Below are positions 1 to 5,942 of a DNA stretch of 42,881 bases, piece by piece (positions within the stretch are counted from its first letter, which is position 1; the number at the start of each line of letters is the position of its first letter). Source of the stretch: a virus. Where the stretch lies: the IMG/VR virus record IMGVR_UViG_3300044679_000070, positions 1 to 42,881 of that record. One strand, written 5' to 3'. The notes under the pieces were generated by a model. That model saw only the letters and a list, made by a program, of their open reading frames with translations. It made no database searches and was not told where the DNA came from. A program made the translations under genes and the position numbers.

Positions 1-585
1 GTGTGGGGCGACGACTGGGCCGGCGTCGACTCGAGCCCATCCGGGAACGAGTTCCTCGCGTTCGACCAGACCGACTCCGACCCAATCGAGTTCTTCGACC
101 AGCGCCGCGAGGTCCTCGGATCCGCGACCGGGTTCTGGCCGAACACGCTCGTGCTCGGCCCAGCTGCATTCCGGGCGATCAAGAACAACCCGCTCGTGCT
201 CGAGCGCATCAAGTACACGCAGCGCGGCATGGTGTCCGAGGATCTCCTCGCCTCACTGCTCGAGGTCGACCAGGTCTTGGTCGCTCGCGCCGTCTACAAC
301 TCGGCGAACGAGGGGCAGACCGCGGACATCGGGTTCATCGCCCCGACCGACTCGGCGCTGCTCGTGTACGCCGCGCCGGACCCGGCGATCGACACGCCCA
401 CGGGCGGGTACACGTTCACATGGTCGAACCTGATTCCGGGTGCGACGAACGAGATGGGCGCGGTGATCGAGCGTGGCCGGGAAGAGCTGGCGCACTCGGA
501 CATCTTCCAGGGTCGGATGGCGATCGACCCGGCGATCGTCGCGCCGGCGCTCGGCGAGTTCTACACCGCCTGCAGCTCGAGCTGA
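1..585 (+). CDS. Major capsid protein, C-terminal part (5' end outside window)
   Basis: Forms the icosahedral shell. The 194 residues visible resemble the C-terminal half of HK97-fold major capsid proteins: a segment reading NTLVLGPAAFRAIKNNPLV followed by an IKYTQ motif, then VDQVLVARAVYNSANEG, is typical of one phage/prophage capsid family (from memory of the family). Such proteins are usually about 300-350 residues, so roughly the first third to half is missing. The GTG at the window edge is just the first base triplet seen and is probably internal. The stop lies 2 bp before the next gene. Family call fairly sure; exact subfamily not. Confidence 0.75.
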   Translation: MWGDDWAGVDSSPSGNEFLAFDQTDSDPIEFFDQRREVLGSATGFWPNTLVLGPAAFRAIKNNPLVLERIKYTQRGMVSEDLLASLLEVDQVLVARAVYNSANEGQTADIGFIAPTDSALLVYAAPDPAIDTPTGGYTFTWSNLIPGATNEMGAVIERGREELAHSDIFQGRMAIDPAIVAPALGEFYTACSSS

Positions 586-587
586 TC

Positions 588-923
588 ATGGCGTTTCAGG
601 CACTGAAGCGCACCAGGCTCGGCGCGCACGTCTACGTCCGCGGGGACATGTTCTCTGAGGATGCGGATCCGGCGCGTCTGGCGCGGCTTGTGTCGCTTGG
701 CTTCGCTGCCGAGGTGTCCGAGCCGAAGGGCTCGAAGGCGCCGCCCGCGAAGCCGGCCGAGTCCAAGCAGCCCGCGAAGGCCCCGGCGAAGCAGCCGGCG
801 GCCGCTAAGCAACCGGCCGGGAAGCCTGCAGGCAAGGCACCGGCCGGCAAGGACGCCGAGAAGGCAACGCCAGCAGCCAAGCCCGCAGGCGACGGTAAGC
901 CGCCCGCGAAGCCGGCCGAGTAG
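588..923 (+). CDS. Small head-module protein with Ala/Lys/Pro-rich tail
   Basis: A 111-residue protein directly after the capsid gene. Residues 1-45 form a short globular part (RLGAHVYVRGDMFSEDADP, then RLARLVSLGFAAEVSE); the rest is a low-complexity basic tail of AKP/KPA repeats resembling histone H1 tails. The ATG lies two bases after the capsid stop, so it is likely coupled to it. The gene at 3897 has the same design (short domain plus AKP tail), which suggests two related virion-associated proteins. Function unknown; a decoration, head-completion or DNA-contacting role is only inference from place and charge. Confidence 0.7.
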   Translation: MAFQALKRTRLGAHVYVRGDMFSEDADPARLARLVSLGFAAEVSEPKGSKAPPAKPAESKQPAKAPAKQPAAAKQPAGKPAGKAPAGKDAEKATPAAKPAGDGKPPAKPAE

Positions 924-926
924 CCC

Positions 927-1379
927 GTGTCCTGGTCGTACTCGGGCGACCCGTCCGCGACGCCGCTCGACCAGACCCGGTTCGAGATCCAGGACACCGA
1001 CAGCTCCGCGCCGCTCCTCCAGGACGAGGAAATCTCGTTCGCGATCGAGACAGAGGCGCCCGATCTCACGCCCGGTCAGCTGTACGCGGCGGCGGCCAGG
1101 TGCTGCGAGGTGCTGTCGCGACGGTTCGCGATGCAGGCCGACCAGACGGTTGGTGACACCGAGACGGCGTACGCGAAGATGGCGGTCACGTACGCGGAGC
1201 GGGCGGCGGAGCTGCGCGCGAAAGCACAGGGCGCGCACTCCCCGTCAGCGGGCGGGATCACGCATACTGGGAAGCGGATCGCACGATCGGATCCTGACCG
1301 GATCCAGCCGCTATTCCGCCGCGGCGAATTCAATAACCCGTATGTGGGCGGTGACCGGGGCTGTCCGCCGAGGCCGTGA
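927..1379 (+). CDS. Head-tail connector-like protein
   Basis: A 150-residue protein with GTG start 3 bp after the previous stop. It begins with WSYSGDPSATPLDQTRFEIQDTD and has a helix-rich middle (LYAAAARCCEVLSRRFAMQAD, then TAYAKMAVTYAERAAELRAKA). The pattern 'DP..TPLD..RF.IGDTD....LLQDEEI' is common in gp6/gp15-type connectors at this place in siphovirus genomes. It would sit between portal and tail. The C-terminus is Arg/Pro/Gly rich and looks disordered. Call rests on motif memory and gene order. Confidence 0.65.
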   Translation: MSWSYSGDPSATPLDQTRFEIQDTDSSAPLLQDEEISFAIETEAPDLTPGQLYAAAARCCEVLSRRFAMQADQTVGDTETAYAKMAVTYAERAAELRAKAQGAHSPSAGGITHTGKRIARSDPDRIQPLFRRGEFNNPYVGGDRGCPPRP

Positions 1380-1753
1380 TGCTGGCGTACACGCTCAACA
1401 AGATGCTCGAGTCGCAGCTCGCGGTCATCGAGCGGGACATGGGCGCCACCCTTGACGAGCACGGTGGCGAGCAGGCGGCGGATTGGCAGCCGCTCGGCGC
1501 CCCGGTTCCGTGCTCGTTCTACTGGCGGAAGGAGTCAGGGCGCGGGCCCGCGAAGCAGATCGCCGCGCCGCAGCGCGAGGTTGCGGTGTCCGAGGGCGGG
1601 ATCATCTTCGGCCCCGGCACCGACATCACCGTGAACGACCGGGTAGGGCAGATCCTGAACCCTGACGGGTCGCTGCAGGTGGAGGGCCCGTTTGTGGTCC
1701 AGGCCGTGTTCGACTACGGCGACCATGTCGAGATCGGGTGGCTCTCACCGTAA
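1379..1753 (+). CDS. Head closure / head-tail joining protein
   Basis: A 124-residue protein; the ATG overlaps the preceding stop as TGATG (a GTG one codon earlier is possible). The C-terminal half is beta-rich: GGIIFGPGTDITVNDRV, LQVEGPFVVQAVFDYGDHVEIG. A small beta-barrel directly after a connector is expected for head closure (stopper) proteins such as SPP1 gp16 or HK97 gp7-like proteins. Place and fold impression agree, but there is no diagnostic motif. Confidence 0.55.
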   Translation: MLAYTLNKMLESQLAVIERDMGATLDEHGGEQAADWQPLGAPVPCSFYWRKESGRGPAKQIAAPQREVAVSEGGIIFGPGTDITVNDRVGQILNPDGSLQVEGPFVVQAVFDYGDHVEIGWLSP

Positions 1754-1769
1754 GTCCTTGGAGGTACAG

Positions 1770-2303
1770 ATGGCGAAGCTCAACTGGAACGGAGCGAAGA
1801 TCGCCGCCAGGACCCAAGCCGCGTCCGTGCTCGCCGTCGACCGCACGATGAGCGAAGCCGTGATCGAGGCGAAGGCAATCCACCCATGGCACAACGTGAC
1901 GGGCTTCACCGAGGGGTCCATCGCTGTGATGCAGCCCGCGACGGTGAGCGGCGAGAAGGTGAGCGGCCGGTGGGGGTCATCCGCTGCGGACGCCCTGGAC
2001 CTCGAACTCGGAACGTCCCGCATCGGGCCGACAGTCGGTGAGCGCGAGGCAGCTTCTCCGGAGGGGATGTGGACGATCGCTGGCCCGGAGCCCCAGCCGG
2101 GCGTCCGCGTCCGGCAGGACTTCACGATCCTGCCGCCCGGGACGATGCCGGGGCAGGGTGACTTCGTCACGCTCCACCGCCCGAGCGAGGGAGAGGGGCC
2201 GCTCATGGAAGCGCGGCCTTACCTGCGTCCCGCCGCCGACGCCCAGTACAAGCTGCTCGGCCGGCGGATCGGCCAGGCGTTTCGTGGCGAGGACCTGACG
2301 TGA
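1770..2303 (+). CDS. Neck / tail-completion protein (HK97 gp10-like)
   Basis: 177 residues starting at an ATG preceded by a GGAGG at 1760-1764. Helical N-terminus (MAKLNWNGAKIAARTQAAS) followed by VIEAKAIHPWHNVTGFTEGSI, which fits the HK97 gp10-like family (proteins that link head closure and tail terminator; their hallmark is an N-terminal helix, then 'tG.L..si'). A loop of roughly 60 residues (REAASPEGMWTIAGPEPQPG and following) separates this from a C-terminal PLMEARPYLRPAADAQ, matching the family's 'pYl.PA' end. Next gene overlaps by 4 bp. Confidence 0.65.
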   Translation: MAKLNWNGAKIAARTQAASVLAVDRTMSEAVIEAKAIHPWHNVTGFTEGSIAVMQPATVSGEKVSGRWGSSAADALDLELGTSRIGPTVGEREAASPEGMWTIAGPEPQPGVRVRQDFTILPPGTMPGQGDFVTLHRPSEGEGPLMEARPYLRPAADAQYKLLGRRIGQAFRGEDLT

Positions 2304-2707
2304 GCGACCCCAGAGCCGCGGTCGTCGCGTACCTCCAAGAGCACGACCACATCGTCGCGATGGTGGACGGCAGGATCTTCCGGCCGAAGCTCCCGCAAGC
2401 CGAGGATGAGTACATGCCGCGCGCGTGCATCATCGTGTCCGGCGCCGGCGGCGTTGACCTGTACGCAGGGTCGTATCTGCCGCTGTCAACCCCGCGGATC
2501 GACATTCGCTGCTACGGGTCGACCGGGCTCGAGGCGGACAACGTCGCGCAGGCGTGCAAGATGGCTATGAAGCGGCTGCGCGCGGGGGTGTGGGCGGACA
2601 CGAAGGTCTACTGGGCGAAGATCAGCGCGGACCTGAACCCGCTCGTCGACGCCGACACCTTGTGGCCGTTCTCGCTGATCAGCTGCCAGGTGCAGGTCGG
2701 GGACTAG
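2300..2707 (+). CDS. Tail terminator-like protein
   Basis: 135 residues, GTG start in a GTGA overlap with the previous stop. MSDPRAAVVAYLQEHDHIVAM followed by a small mixed alpha/beta domain with VDLYAGSYLPLSTPRIDIRCYG matches what is usual for tail terminator (gpU/gp17-like) proteins, which cap the tail tube at the neck and precede the major tail protein. Here the major tail gene is displaced downstream by an inserted block with leftward genes. Call is from order and fold impression. Confidence 0.55.
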   Translation: MSDPRAAVVAYLQEHDHIVAMVDGRIFRPKLPQAEDEYMPRACIIVSGAGGVDLYAGSYLPLSTPRIDIRCYGSTGLEADNVAQACKMAMKRLRAGVWADTKVYWAKISADLNPLVDADTLWPFSLISCQVQVGD

Positions 2708-2710
2708 CGG

Positions 2711-2935
2711 TCAGTCCCACACGATTTCGCCGACGAGGTCCGAGTGCACCGTCCGCGTCAAACCCGACGGGTCCATCCAGCTCACCCACGGGTGATGCGC
2801 TTGGCACCACACCGCGGTGATCTGACCGCCTGACCGCAATCGGACCGTCGCGCCGCCCGCTGGCTCGCCGTCGGCCCCGTCGACGACCCGCAGCTGATGG
2901 AGCTTCTTCTGCGCTTCCGCGACCGACCCCGGCAT
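2711..2935 (-). CDS. Small leftward protein, SH3-like candidate
   Basis: 74 residues, unknown function. The C-terminal 45 residues read as a small beta barrel (GGATVRLRSGGQITAVWC, then HHPWVSWMDPSGLTRTVHSD), while the first 15 are helical. Its ATG overlaps the stop of the upstream leftward gene as TGATG, which strongly suggests the two are translated from one leftward message. The rightward strand has no convincing gene here, so this is not a shadow. Leftward genes inside a rightward structural module look like inserted morons. Confidence 0.6.
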   Translation of the reverse strand: MPGSVAEAQKKLHQLRVVDGADGEPAGGATVRLRSGGQITAVWCQAHHPWVSWMDPSGLTRTVHSDLVGEIVWD

Positions 2936-3096
2936 CAGACGGCCACGATCCGGATGTACCGATGGAACTGCGCCATGTCGCGGACCAACGAGTCGGCGCT
3001 AGCTCGCGTCACCGGTCCCCACCGGCTGACCACGCTGCCCTCCGGGCCATCGAGAACCTCGACCCGGACCAGTTCATCCAGCACTTGTCTTTGCAT
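2935..3096 (-). CDS. Small leftward protein, first of a coupled pair
   Basis: 53 residues from the ATG at 3096; a TTG ten codons upstream (3126) is an alternative but its GGAG touches the start codon. Sequence MQRQVLDELVRVEVLDGPEG followed by a Ser/Ala/Asp helix and IRIVAV. No family recognised. Its stop is shared with the start of the next leftward gene. I see no clear promoter; one would have to lie inside the rightward gene at 3147. Confidence 0.5.
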   Translation of the reverse strand: MQRQVLDELVRVEVLDGPEGSVVSRWGPVTRASADSLVRDMAQFHRYIRIVAV

Positions 3097-3146
3097 GCCG
3101 TCAAGTCTGCCACCCGCCTCCGACAACTCCGAAAGGACCCAACCCC

Positions 3147-3476
3147 ATGGCCGCCCTCCAAGCCCAGCAGATCAGCCAGCAGGGCCTCACCCCCAGCCTC
3201 GTCGCCGCCACCTCCGGCGGTGACAGCTTCGAGCCCGGACCCCACACCTTCCTCTACGTCAAGAACGGCGGCGGCAGCTCGATCAACGTCACCGTTGACA
3301 CCACCGCAACGGCGTTCGGCGAACCGATCTCCAACGTCGTTACCGCGGTCGCTGCGGGCGCCGAAGCGTTCATCGGCCCGTTCCAGCCGGCCGAGGTGGA
3401 GCAGCCCGGCACCGGGCAGGCGGACATCACCTACAGCGCCGTCACGACCGTCACGATCGCCGTCCTCACCTTCTAA
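3147..3476 (+). CDS. Small beta-rich virion protein
   Basis: 109 residues, ATG preceded by AAAGGA about 9 bp upstream. After a helical N-terminus (MAALQAQQISQQGLTPSLV) the chain is almost all strand (HTFLYVKNGGGSSINVTVDT, ADITYSAVTTVTIAVLTF), like small head-decoration or immunoglobulin-like virion proteins of siphoviruses. Position between neck and major tail genes supports a structural role, but nothing defines which. Confidence 0.6.
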   Translation: MAALQAQQISQQGLTPSLVAATSGGDSFEPGPHTFLYVKNGGGSSINVTVDTTATAFGEPISNVVTAVAAGAEAFIGPFQPAEVEQPGTGQADITYSAVTTVTIAVLTF

Positions 3477-3489
3477 GGATGTAACCTGG

Positions 3490-3516
3490 CCCGCAGCGGC
3501 GCCGAGGCGCTGCGGG
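3490..3516 (+). other. 9-bp perfect hairpin overlapping the tRNA-like element
   Basis: CCCGCAGCG at 3490-3498 pairs perfectly with CGCTGCGGG at 3508-3516 across a 9-nt loop. The right arm shares five bases (3512-3516) with the 5' acceptor strand of the tRNA-like element, so the two folds exclude each other. No T-run follows, so it is not a standard terminator; it may end or process the upstream message, or act as a folding switch. Confidence 0.5.
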
Positions 3517-3595
3517 ATGGCCCAGCGGCTCAAGGCAGCCCCATCGGTGGTCCGCTTTCGGTGGGGAAGATCCCCGGTTCGAATCCGGGTCCCGC
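3512..3595 (+). tRNA. tRNA-like element with aberrant anticodon arm
   Basis: 84 nt. A 7-bp acceptor stem pairs 3512-3518 (GCGGGAT) with 3589-3595 (GTCCCGC). A 5-bp T stem (CCCGG/CCGGG) encloses TTCGAAT at 3578-3584, a perfect T loop. The D arm has a 3-bp stem (GCC 3520-3522, GGC 3534-3536) around CAGCGGCTCAA with the usual GG, much like tRNA-Ser/Leu. Between them no normal 5+7+5 anticodon arm forms: CCCCA (3540-3543 with 3539) pairs with TGGGG (3562-3566) leaving an 18-nt loop, or an arm with one mismatch at 3551-3567 would place TCG in the anticodon position but leave the D region far too long. Either a degenerate tRNA, a decoy, or one with an unusual anticodon region. Confidence 0.5.
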
Positions 3596-3631
3596 GGCGA
3601 TTCGCCTCGGCGTGATCGCAGGCGAGTCGCC
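3596..3631 (+). other. 12-bp hairpin directly after the tRNA-like element
   Basis: GGCGATTCGCCT at 3596-3607 pairs with AGGCGAGTCGCC at 3620-3631 with a single T-G wobble and a 12-nt loop. It starts on the base after the acceptor stem. No T-run follows. It may terminate by another route or guide 3' processing of the tRNA-like RNA. From here to 3684 I see no further gene or signal. Confidence 0.45.
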
Positions 3632-3684
3632 CGTCGCACCCCGGATTAGGGAACGGGCGCTCGTCGCCTGCTGCGCGGACTCTC

Positions 3685-3867
3685 TTAGGACGCCTTAGCG
3701 CCGAGATCCGCGGGAGGCCCGTCCGGCGGCACCGGGTGAACCAGTTCCCACGGCCCATCCGGATCAAGCAACACCTCCGGGGATGGGTCTGATCCAACGG
3801 GGGCGATGAACAGCGTTGCTGTCGCCGGGTCGATCCTGACCTCACGCGCGTGACGCCCAAGAAGCAC
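3685..3867 (-). CDS. Small leftward protein, unknown
   Basis: 60 residues from a GTG, without a clear ribosome binding site. REVRIDPATATLFIAPVGSD and VLLDPDGPWELVHPVPPDGP look like a short beta hairpin followed by a Pro/Asp-rich tail. No rightward gene covers this stretch. It is the third leftward gene in the structural block after the pair at 2711-3096, and may have arrived with them. No family recognised; it could also be non-coding spacer that happens to be open. Confidence 0.4.
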   Translation of the reverse strand: MLLGRHAREVRIDPATATLFIAPVGSDPSPEVLLDPDGPWELVHPVPPDGPPADLGAKAS

Positions 3868-3896
3868 GAACCGAGCCTACATAGGAGGCGAGAGCA

Positions 3897-4208
3897 TTGC
3901 GATTGATCTTCGACCGGCCCAAGGGCTTCGTACTCGTGGTTGACCACCAGACCGTCAAGGGCGGCGACAGCTTCGAGGTGTCCGACGAGCGCGGCAAGGA
4001 GCTGCTCGCCCAGCCGCGACTGCACCTGCACAAGGCGCCTGACCTCGAGCCCGCCGCCAAGCCCGCTGGCCAGGCGAAGCAGCCGACCGCACCGAAGGCC
4101 CCAGCGAAAGCCGCCTCCAAGCCCGCGGCCCCCGACCCCGCAGCGAAGGCCGAGCAGGCCACCGCACCCCCGGCCGACAAGCCGGCCGCCCCGCCCGAAA
4201 CCGCCTAA
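3897..4208 (+). CDS. Small tail-module protein with Ala/Lys/Pro-rich tail
   Basis: 103 residues with a TTG start chosen because AGGAGG lies at 3882-3887, nine bases upstream. Residues 1-45 (MRLIFDRPKGFVLVVDHQTV, then SFEVSDERGKELLAQPRLHL) form a short domain; residues 50-103 are AKP-type low complexity. The same design occurs in the gene at 588, including a terminal domain ending just before the basic tail. Probably virion-associated; exact function unknown. Confidence 0.65.
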   Translation: MRLIFDRPKGFVLVVDHQTVKGGDSFEVSDERGKELLAQPRLHLHKAPDLEPAAKPAGQAKQPTAPKAPAKAASKPAAPDPAAKAEQATAPPADKPAAPPETA

Positions 4209-4313
4209 CAGCACCTCTTCCCCCGGCCACACCGCGGCCGGCAAAACAGATCTGAAAGCCCGCGGCCATGAGGCGAGGGGCGTGTCCACCCCCTGCGAAG
4301 GAGGCACCCCCTC
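4209..4313 (+). promoter_or_regulatory. Leader of the major tail gene with small hairpin
   Basis: A 105-bp gap, long for this genome. It contains CCGGCC (4223-4228) pairing with GGCCGG (4236-4241) followed by CAAAA, and an AAGGAGG ribosome binding site at 4298-4304 nine bases before the major tail ATG. A strong ribosome site is expected for the most abundant tail protein. I do not see a convincing promoter. Confidence 0.3.
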
Positions 4314-4916
4314 ATGCCCCAGCAAGTCCACCCCGAGATCCTCGCCGCGCCACTCACCCTCTGGCTCGGCCCCGTCGGCACCGCATTCCCGCTCATCGAC
4401 GCCGCACCCGGCACATTCTCCGACGCCTGGACGATGGTCGGCACCAACGGCGACGTCAACTACGACTCGACCGGCATCACCGTCACACACAACAAGACGT
4501 TCGCGACCTGGACGTCAGTCGGGTCAACCGCGCCGATCAAGGCGTGGTGCACCAACGAGGCGCTCGAGATCGCCGTTGTGCTCGCCGACCTCTCACCGGA
4601 GCAGTACGCGCTCGCGATGAACGACGTGCCCGTCACAACCGTCGCCGCCACGTCAGAGGTTGCGGGGGAGATGGACTTCCCGCTCCTCGGCGGCTACCAG
4701 GTCGCCACGTTCGCCCTGCTCGCTCGCGGCCTGTCCGCGGTCGACAACACGCTCAACGCCCAGTACGCGGTGCCATGCGTCTACCAGTCAGCTAACCCGG
4801 CGCCGGTGTTCAAGCTGGGCGCCCCCGCCGAGCTCGCGCTGACGTACACCACGCTGCTTGACCCGAACGGAAACGGGTTCGGCGAGTACCAGCAGCAGAC
4901 CGCCGCGAAGACCTGA
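4314..4916 (+). CDS. Major tail protein (tail tube)
   Basis: 200 residues. Polymerises into the tail tube. The position (just before the tail chaperones and tape measure), size, strong ribosome binding site and strand-rich sequence all fit: GTNGDVNYDSTGITVTHNKT and ALEIAVVLADLSPEQYALAM are typical of siphovirus tail tube subunits, where a 'G....g......t......a......t..' first domain is followed by LE..l.e.....L.......... A sequence match to a named family cannot be shown by eye. Confidence 0.75.
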   Translation: MPQQVHPEILAAPLTLWLGPVGTAFPLIDAAPGTFSDAWTMVGTNGDVNYDSTGITVTHNKTFATWTSVGSTAPIKAWCTNEALEIAVVLADLSPEQYALAMNDVPVTTVAATSEVAGEMDFPLLGGYQVATFALLARGLSAVDNTLNAQYAVPCVYQSANPAPVFKLGAPAELALTYTTLLDPNGNGFGEYQQQTAAKT

Positions 4917-4919
4917 TCC

Positions 4920-5177
4920 ATGCGGGATCGGTCTGGCGTTCTGGCGCGCGCCGAGCAGTTGGAGGCGCGCGCCCAGGAGATCAAGGCGCAGATGCGGGTG
5001 CTCAGAGACGAGCTCGCGCACGTCAAGCAGGAGCAGGCGCGGGTGCTCGGCATCGAGGTGGTGCCGAAACGCCAGCGGTCCGGGTTCCGCCCAGAGCAGG
5101 CCCAACTCACACAGCCCAGGAGGCATAGTGGCCACACAGACCAGGAAACGCACAGCCCCGGACGCCAAGCCGCCTGA
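4920..5177 (+). CDS. Small coiled-coil protein upstream of tail chaperone
   Basis: 85 residues, ATG 3 bp after the major tail stop. Residues 5-42 form a clear coiled coil (LARAEQLEARAQEIKAQMRV, LRDELAHVKQEQ). The C-terminal 17 residues overlap the chaperone gene start in another frame and are polar. Unknown function; small coiled-coil genes at this place are seen in other actinophages, but I cannot name a family. Confidence 0.55.
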   Translation: MRDRSGVLARAEQLEARAQEIKAQMRVLRDELAHVKQEQARVLGIEVVPKRQRSGFRPEQAQLTQPRRHSGHTDQETHSPGRQAA

Positions 5178-5643
5178 GGACAAGGAGCCGACGGTCGCGC
5201 ATGCGCCGAAGAAGGATGAGGACGACGGGGTGCTCCTCACCCTCTCGACGCTCGCGCCGAAGCGGCCGACCATTCGGATCATCACCGAGGACCACCCCGT
5301 CGGTCGGCTGTATGAGATCAAGGTCCGCGCGGACTTCGGGATCCGCGACCAGCAAACCCTCACCCGCGACGGCCGCGAGTGGAACGCGCTGTGGAACTCC
5401 GACGAGGAGCTCTCAGACGACCAGGCGGACCGGCTGAAGTTGCTGCTTGACCGCATGTTCGACAAGGTCCTCGACGCGCCCGCGACCGTCCGCAAGCAGG
5501 TCGGCGATGAGCACCGCGCCGAGGTGGTCACGGTTTTTACCAACGCGCGGCTGTTGATGACAGCGATGGCGCAAGCGAAGGCACAGGCGGAGCAGGAGAA
5601 GACGGACGACCAGGCGCGGGACGGCTCGACTACGGCGAGCTGA
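5128..5643 (+). CDS. Tail assembly chaperone, G-type
   Basis: 171 residues from a GTG preceded by AGGAGG at 5118-5123. Acts with the longer frameshift product to assemble the tail around the tape measure. After a charged N-terminus comes a compact domain (RPTIRIITEDHPVGRLYEIK, then EWNALWNSDEELSDDQADRL) and helical end. Next ORF lies in the -1 frame, is open without stops far back into this gene, and together they reproduce the gpG/gpGT arrangement of lambda-like tails. It sits directly between major tail and tape measure genes, as expected. Confidence 0.75.
   Translation: MATQTRKRTAPDAKPPEDKEPTVAHAPKKDEDDGVLLTLSTLAPKRPTIRIITEDHPVGRLYEIKVRADFGIRDQQTLTRDGREWNALWNSDEELSDDQADRLKLLLDRMFDKVLDAPATVRKQVGDEHRAEVVTVFTNARLLMTAMAQAKAQAEQEKTDDQARDGSTTAS
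5532..5538 (+). promoter_or_regulatory. Candidate -1 ribosomal slippage site
   Basis: GGTTTTT, read as (G)GTT TTT in the G frame. A run of five T is conspicuous in this GC-rich coding sequence. A ribosome with TTT (5536-5538) in the P site could slip to TTT one base back and continue in the downstream T frame, which has no stop from here to 5939. The heptamer is not the canonical X XXY YYZ type, and a later slip site closer to the G stop (5641) cannot be excluded. Confidence 0.35.
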
Positions 5644-5702
5644 TCCCGCGCCTTTCGCGTTTCTACGGGCCCGCGCCCGCACCGGATGGCGACTGGCTCG
5701 AA

Positions 5703-5942
5703 GTGCCCGAGCCGATCTTCTCGTGCTACGTGCGGATGCTCGGACGCATTCAGGCGGAGGAGGCGCTCGCTGGCCGGGCGACGATCGCTGCCGGCAGCGG
5801 CGCGATGGAGAAGGACGACCAGAAGACGTGGCTGCGTGAGCAGCGCGCGAAGACCGGAAGGCGCAGGCAGACGCGGAAGGTCGGGTCGGTCAGCGAGATC
5901 GCCGCGATCGGCATCAAGGTCAAGAAGGGAGGTGAGAGCTAG
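5703..5942 (+). CDS. Tail assembly chaperone, T-type domain (made by -1 frameshift)
   Basis: The interval given begins at the first in-frame GTG, but the frame is open well upstream and reads as convincing protein before that point (RLDYGELIPRLSRFYGP, then DGDWLEVPEPIFSCYVRML), so independent initiation would cut a domain in half. The frame is -1 relative to the G gene, matching the gpGT fusion strategy. The remainder is basic (RREQRAKTGRRRQTRK-like) and ends one codon before the tape measure GTG. I infer that the working product is the G protein fused to this domain. Confidence 0.7.
   Translation: MPEPIFSCYVRMLGRIQAEEALAGRATIAAGSGAMEKDDQKTWLREQRAKTGRRRQTRKVGSVSEIAAIGIKVKKGGES

Noticed and set aside
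3512-3595. tRNA-like element as a phage attachment site
   Set aside because: Prophage att sites usually match a tRNA 3' end and lie beside an integrase; this is full length, in the structural module, and no integrase is visible.
3009-4490. 493-codon leftward open frame across 3009-4490
   Set aside because: It runs opposite several better genes, is Arg/Gly/Leu-rich low complexity and crosses the tRNA-like island; a typical GC-rich shadow frame.
5703-5942. T domain as an independently started gene at GTG 5703
   Set aside because: Convincing coding sequence in the same frame lies upstream of that GTG and no ribosome site precedes it, so fusion by frameshift is more likely.
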